Shown here piece after piece: positions 13,500 to 14,586 of a stretch of 14,586 nucleotides of DNA. The position numbers were made by a program, and so were the translations under genes. The notes beneath the pieces were generated by a model. That model did no database searches and was not told where the DNA came from. It saw only the letters and a list, made by a program, of their open reading frames with translations. Source of the stretch: Propionibacterium sp. (GTDB lineage Bacteria > Actinomycetota > Actinomycetes > Propionibacteriales > Propionibacteriaceae); contig DURG01000112.1 in assembly GCA_012837465.1 (NCBI GenBank), positions 1 through 14,586 of the forward strand. The letters are read 5' to 3'. Numbering within the stretch: position 1 is the first letter of the stretch; each line of letters starts with the position of its first letter.

Positions 13500-14586
13500 T
13501 TACCTCGGGGCCGCAATCGGCGTGACCGGCACCGTGAGCTCCTCGCCGCCGCGCAGGATGGTGACCTCCATGACCTCGCCGACTCGGCCGGCGCGCACGA
13601 GCGCCACCAGTGACTCGGTCGAGTTGACGGGCTGTCCGTCGACGGCGGTGACGTGGTCTCCCACCTGGAGGCCGGCATCCTCGGCGGGGGAACCGGCGAC
13701 GACCTCGACGACCTCGGCGCCCATCGGCCCGTAGGTCTGCACGTTGGAGGCGCTGACGCCCAGCTGGGGGTGCTGCGCGGTACCGGTGGCGATGAGTTGC
13801 TCGACGACGTAGCTGACCTGGTCTGACCCGATGGCGAACCCGATGCCGATGTTGCCCGCCTGCTCCTGGCCCGCCGTCGGGAGGGCGGCGATGGAGGAGG
13901 TGATGCCGACGAGTTCGCCGGCGCCGTTGACCAGCGCACCGCCCGAGTTGCCGGGGTTGATGGCGGCGTTGGTCTGGATGGCGGCGGTGACCACTCGGTT
14001 GTCGCGGGAGGGCTGGTTGACGGGCTCGTTGGTCACGGCGCGGGTGGTGACGGGCCGGTTCAGGGCGGAGACGATGCCGGTGGTGACGGTGTCGGCCAGG
14101 CCCAGCGGGTTGCCGATGGCCATGACGGGGTCGCCCACCTTCACTGCCTTGGAGTCGCCGTAGCCCATGACGGCGAGGTCAGCGGGCGGGTCGACCATCT
14201 TGATGACGGCGAGATCCGTCGAGGGGTCGAAGCCGACGGGTTCGGCGCGGTGGGCGGTGTTGCCGAGGAACACGGTGAGTTGGGCGCCGGTGCCTGCGGC
14301 CGCGACGACGTGGTTGTTGGTCACGATGTGGCCCGCGCCGTCGATGACGACGCCGGAGCCCTGCCCGCCGGCGCCGTTGCCGGCCACCTGGATGGCCACC
14401 ACGGATTTCGAGGCGACCTCCGCCACCGCCGTCCAATCGGGGCTGCTGGGGTCAGCCTGCACGACGGTGGTCTGCTGCCCGCCGGCCGCCTCGGTGGTCT
14501 CGGTGCTGGGCGTGGGGGTCTGCGTGATGGCCGGCGCGGTGGCGGGCTCGACGTAGCGGGAGGCGACGAAGCCCGAGCCGCCGCCG
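13500..14586 (-). CDS. HtrA/DegP-family trypsin-PDZ serine protease, N-terminus missing
   Basis: The C-terminal 361 residues are visible; the frame is still open at the right edge. The edge segment GGGSGFVASRYV looks like the end of a membrane anchor. A Thr/Pro/Ala-rich extracytoplasmic linker of about 30 residues follows. Next is a trypsin-like S1C domain with the catalytic triad His in TNNHVV (codon near 14310), Asp in STDLAVIK (near 14216) and Ser in INPGNSGGAL (near 13946). It ends with one PDZ domain (QLGVSASNV to VTILRGGEELTV). Family members are membrane-anchored quality-control proteases or chaperones of the cell envelope. A GTG at 14462 is not the true start, because the anchor and linker lie upstream in the same frame. 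serB follows 16 bases downstream. Confidence 0.92.
   Translation of the reverse strand, partial: GGGSGFVASRYVEPATAPAITQTPTPSTETTEAAGGQQTTVVQADPSSPDWTAVAEVASKSVVAIQVAGNGAGGQGSGVVIDGAGHIVTNNHVVAAAGTGAQLTVFLGNTAHRAEPVGFDPSTDLAVIKMVDPPADLAVMGYGDSKAVKVGDPVMAIGNPLGLADTVTTGIVSALNRPVTTRAVTNEPVNQPSRDNRVVTAAIQTNAAINPGNSGGALVNGAGELVGITSSIAALPTAGQEQAGNIGIGFAIGSDQVSYVVEQLIATGTAQHPQLGVSASNVQTYGPMGAEVVEVVAGSPAEDAGLQVGDHVTAVDGQPVNSTESLVALVRAGRVGEVMEVTILRGGEELTVPVTPIAAPR

Noticed and set aside
14460..14462. GTG as the start of the HtrA-family protease
   Set aside because: The frame continues upstream with a Thr/Pro linker and an anchor-like Gly/Ser/Val segment to the window edge, as expected for a membrane-anchored HtrA.

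Overview
The window is about 14.6 kb of very GC-rich DNA with the dense gene packing, GTG starts and protein families typical of Actinomycetota. The gene set would fit a Propionibacteriaceae-like soil or sludge actinobacterium, but that placement is inference from style, not a search. No tRNA, rRNA, CRISPR array, transposase or phage gene is visible. The long open frames on the strand opposite most genes are GC-driven shadows.

Left part (1-6043). A truncated membrane protein (minus) diverges from a small SAM-dependent methyltransferase (plus). The methyltransferase stop abuts the stop of a convergent minus-strand run. In transcription order that run is: a MarC-family membrane protein (6043-5459), an M20 amidohydrolase (5430-4264), an unrecognised 384-residue soluble protein (4168-3014), a LigC/LigD-type ATP-dependent DNA ligase (3011-2025) and an Old Yellow Enzyme-family flavin oxidoreductase (2014-947). 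Several of these genes have no Shine-Dalgarno sequence. Instead they carry a TANNNT-like hexamer 6-8 bases before the start codon, the layout expected of leaderless mRNAs.

Middle (6044-7396). A 324-bp gap holds two tandem copies of a 52-bp nested palindrome that can be drawn as one long hairpin or as a compact cloverleaf. It also holds an AT-rich promoter flanked by a distant inverted repeat. That promoter leads into a DUF2975 membrane protein and a one-base-overlapping YozG-like HTH regulator, a well-known pair. The pair ends at a perfect hairpin built over the regulator's stop codon. A 193-bp regulatory region follows. It has a near-consensus promoter embedded in a 24-bp palindrome, a LacI-type operator pair with AGCGCT cores, and a short leader hairpin.

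Right part (7397-14586). The regulatory region drives a sugar operon: a ChvE-like lipoprotein sugar-binding protein, a two-domain sugar ABC ATPase (GguA/MmsA type), its permease (GguB/MmsB type, 4-base overlap) and xylose isomerase XylA. Together these would import xylose and related monosaccharides and isomerise xylose to xylulose. No xylulokinase or dedicated regulator lies in the window. On the opposite strand, converging with xylA, are a phosphoserine phosphatase (serB) and, upstream of it, an HtrA-family trypsin-PDZ protease that runs off the right edge.
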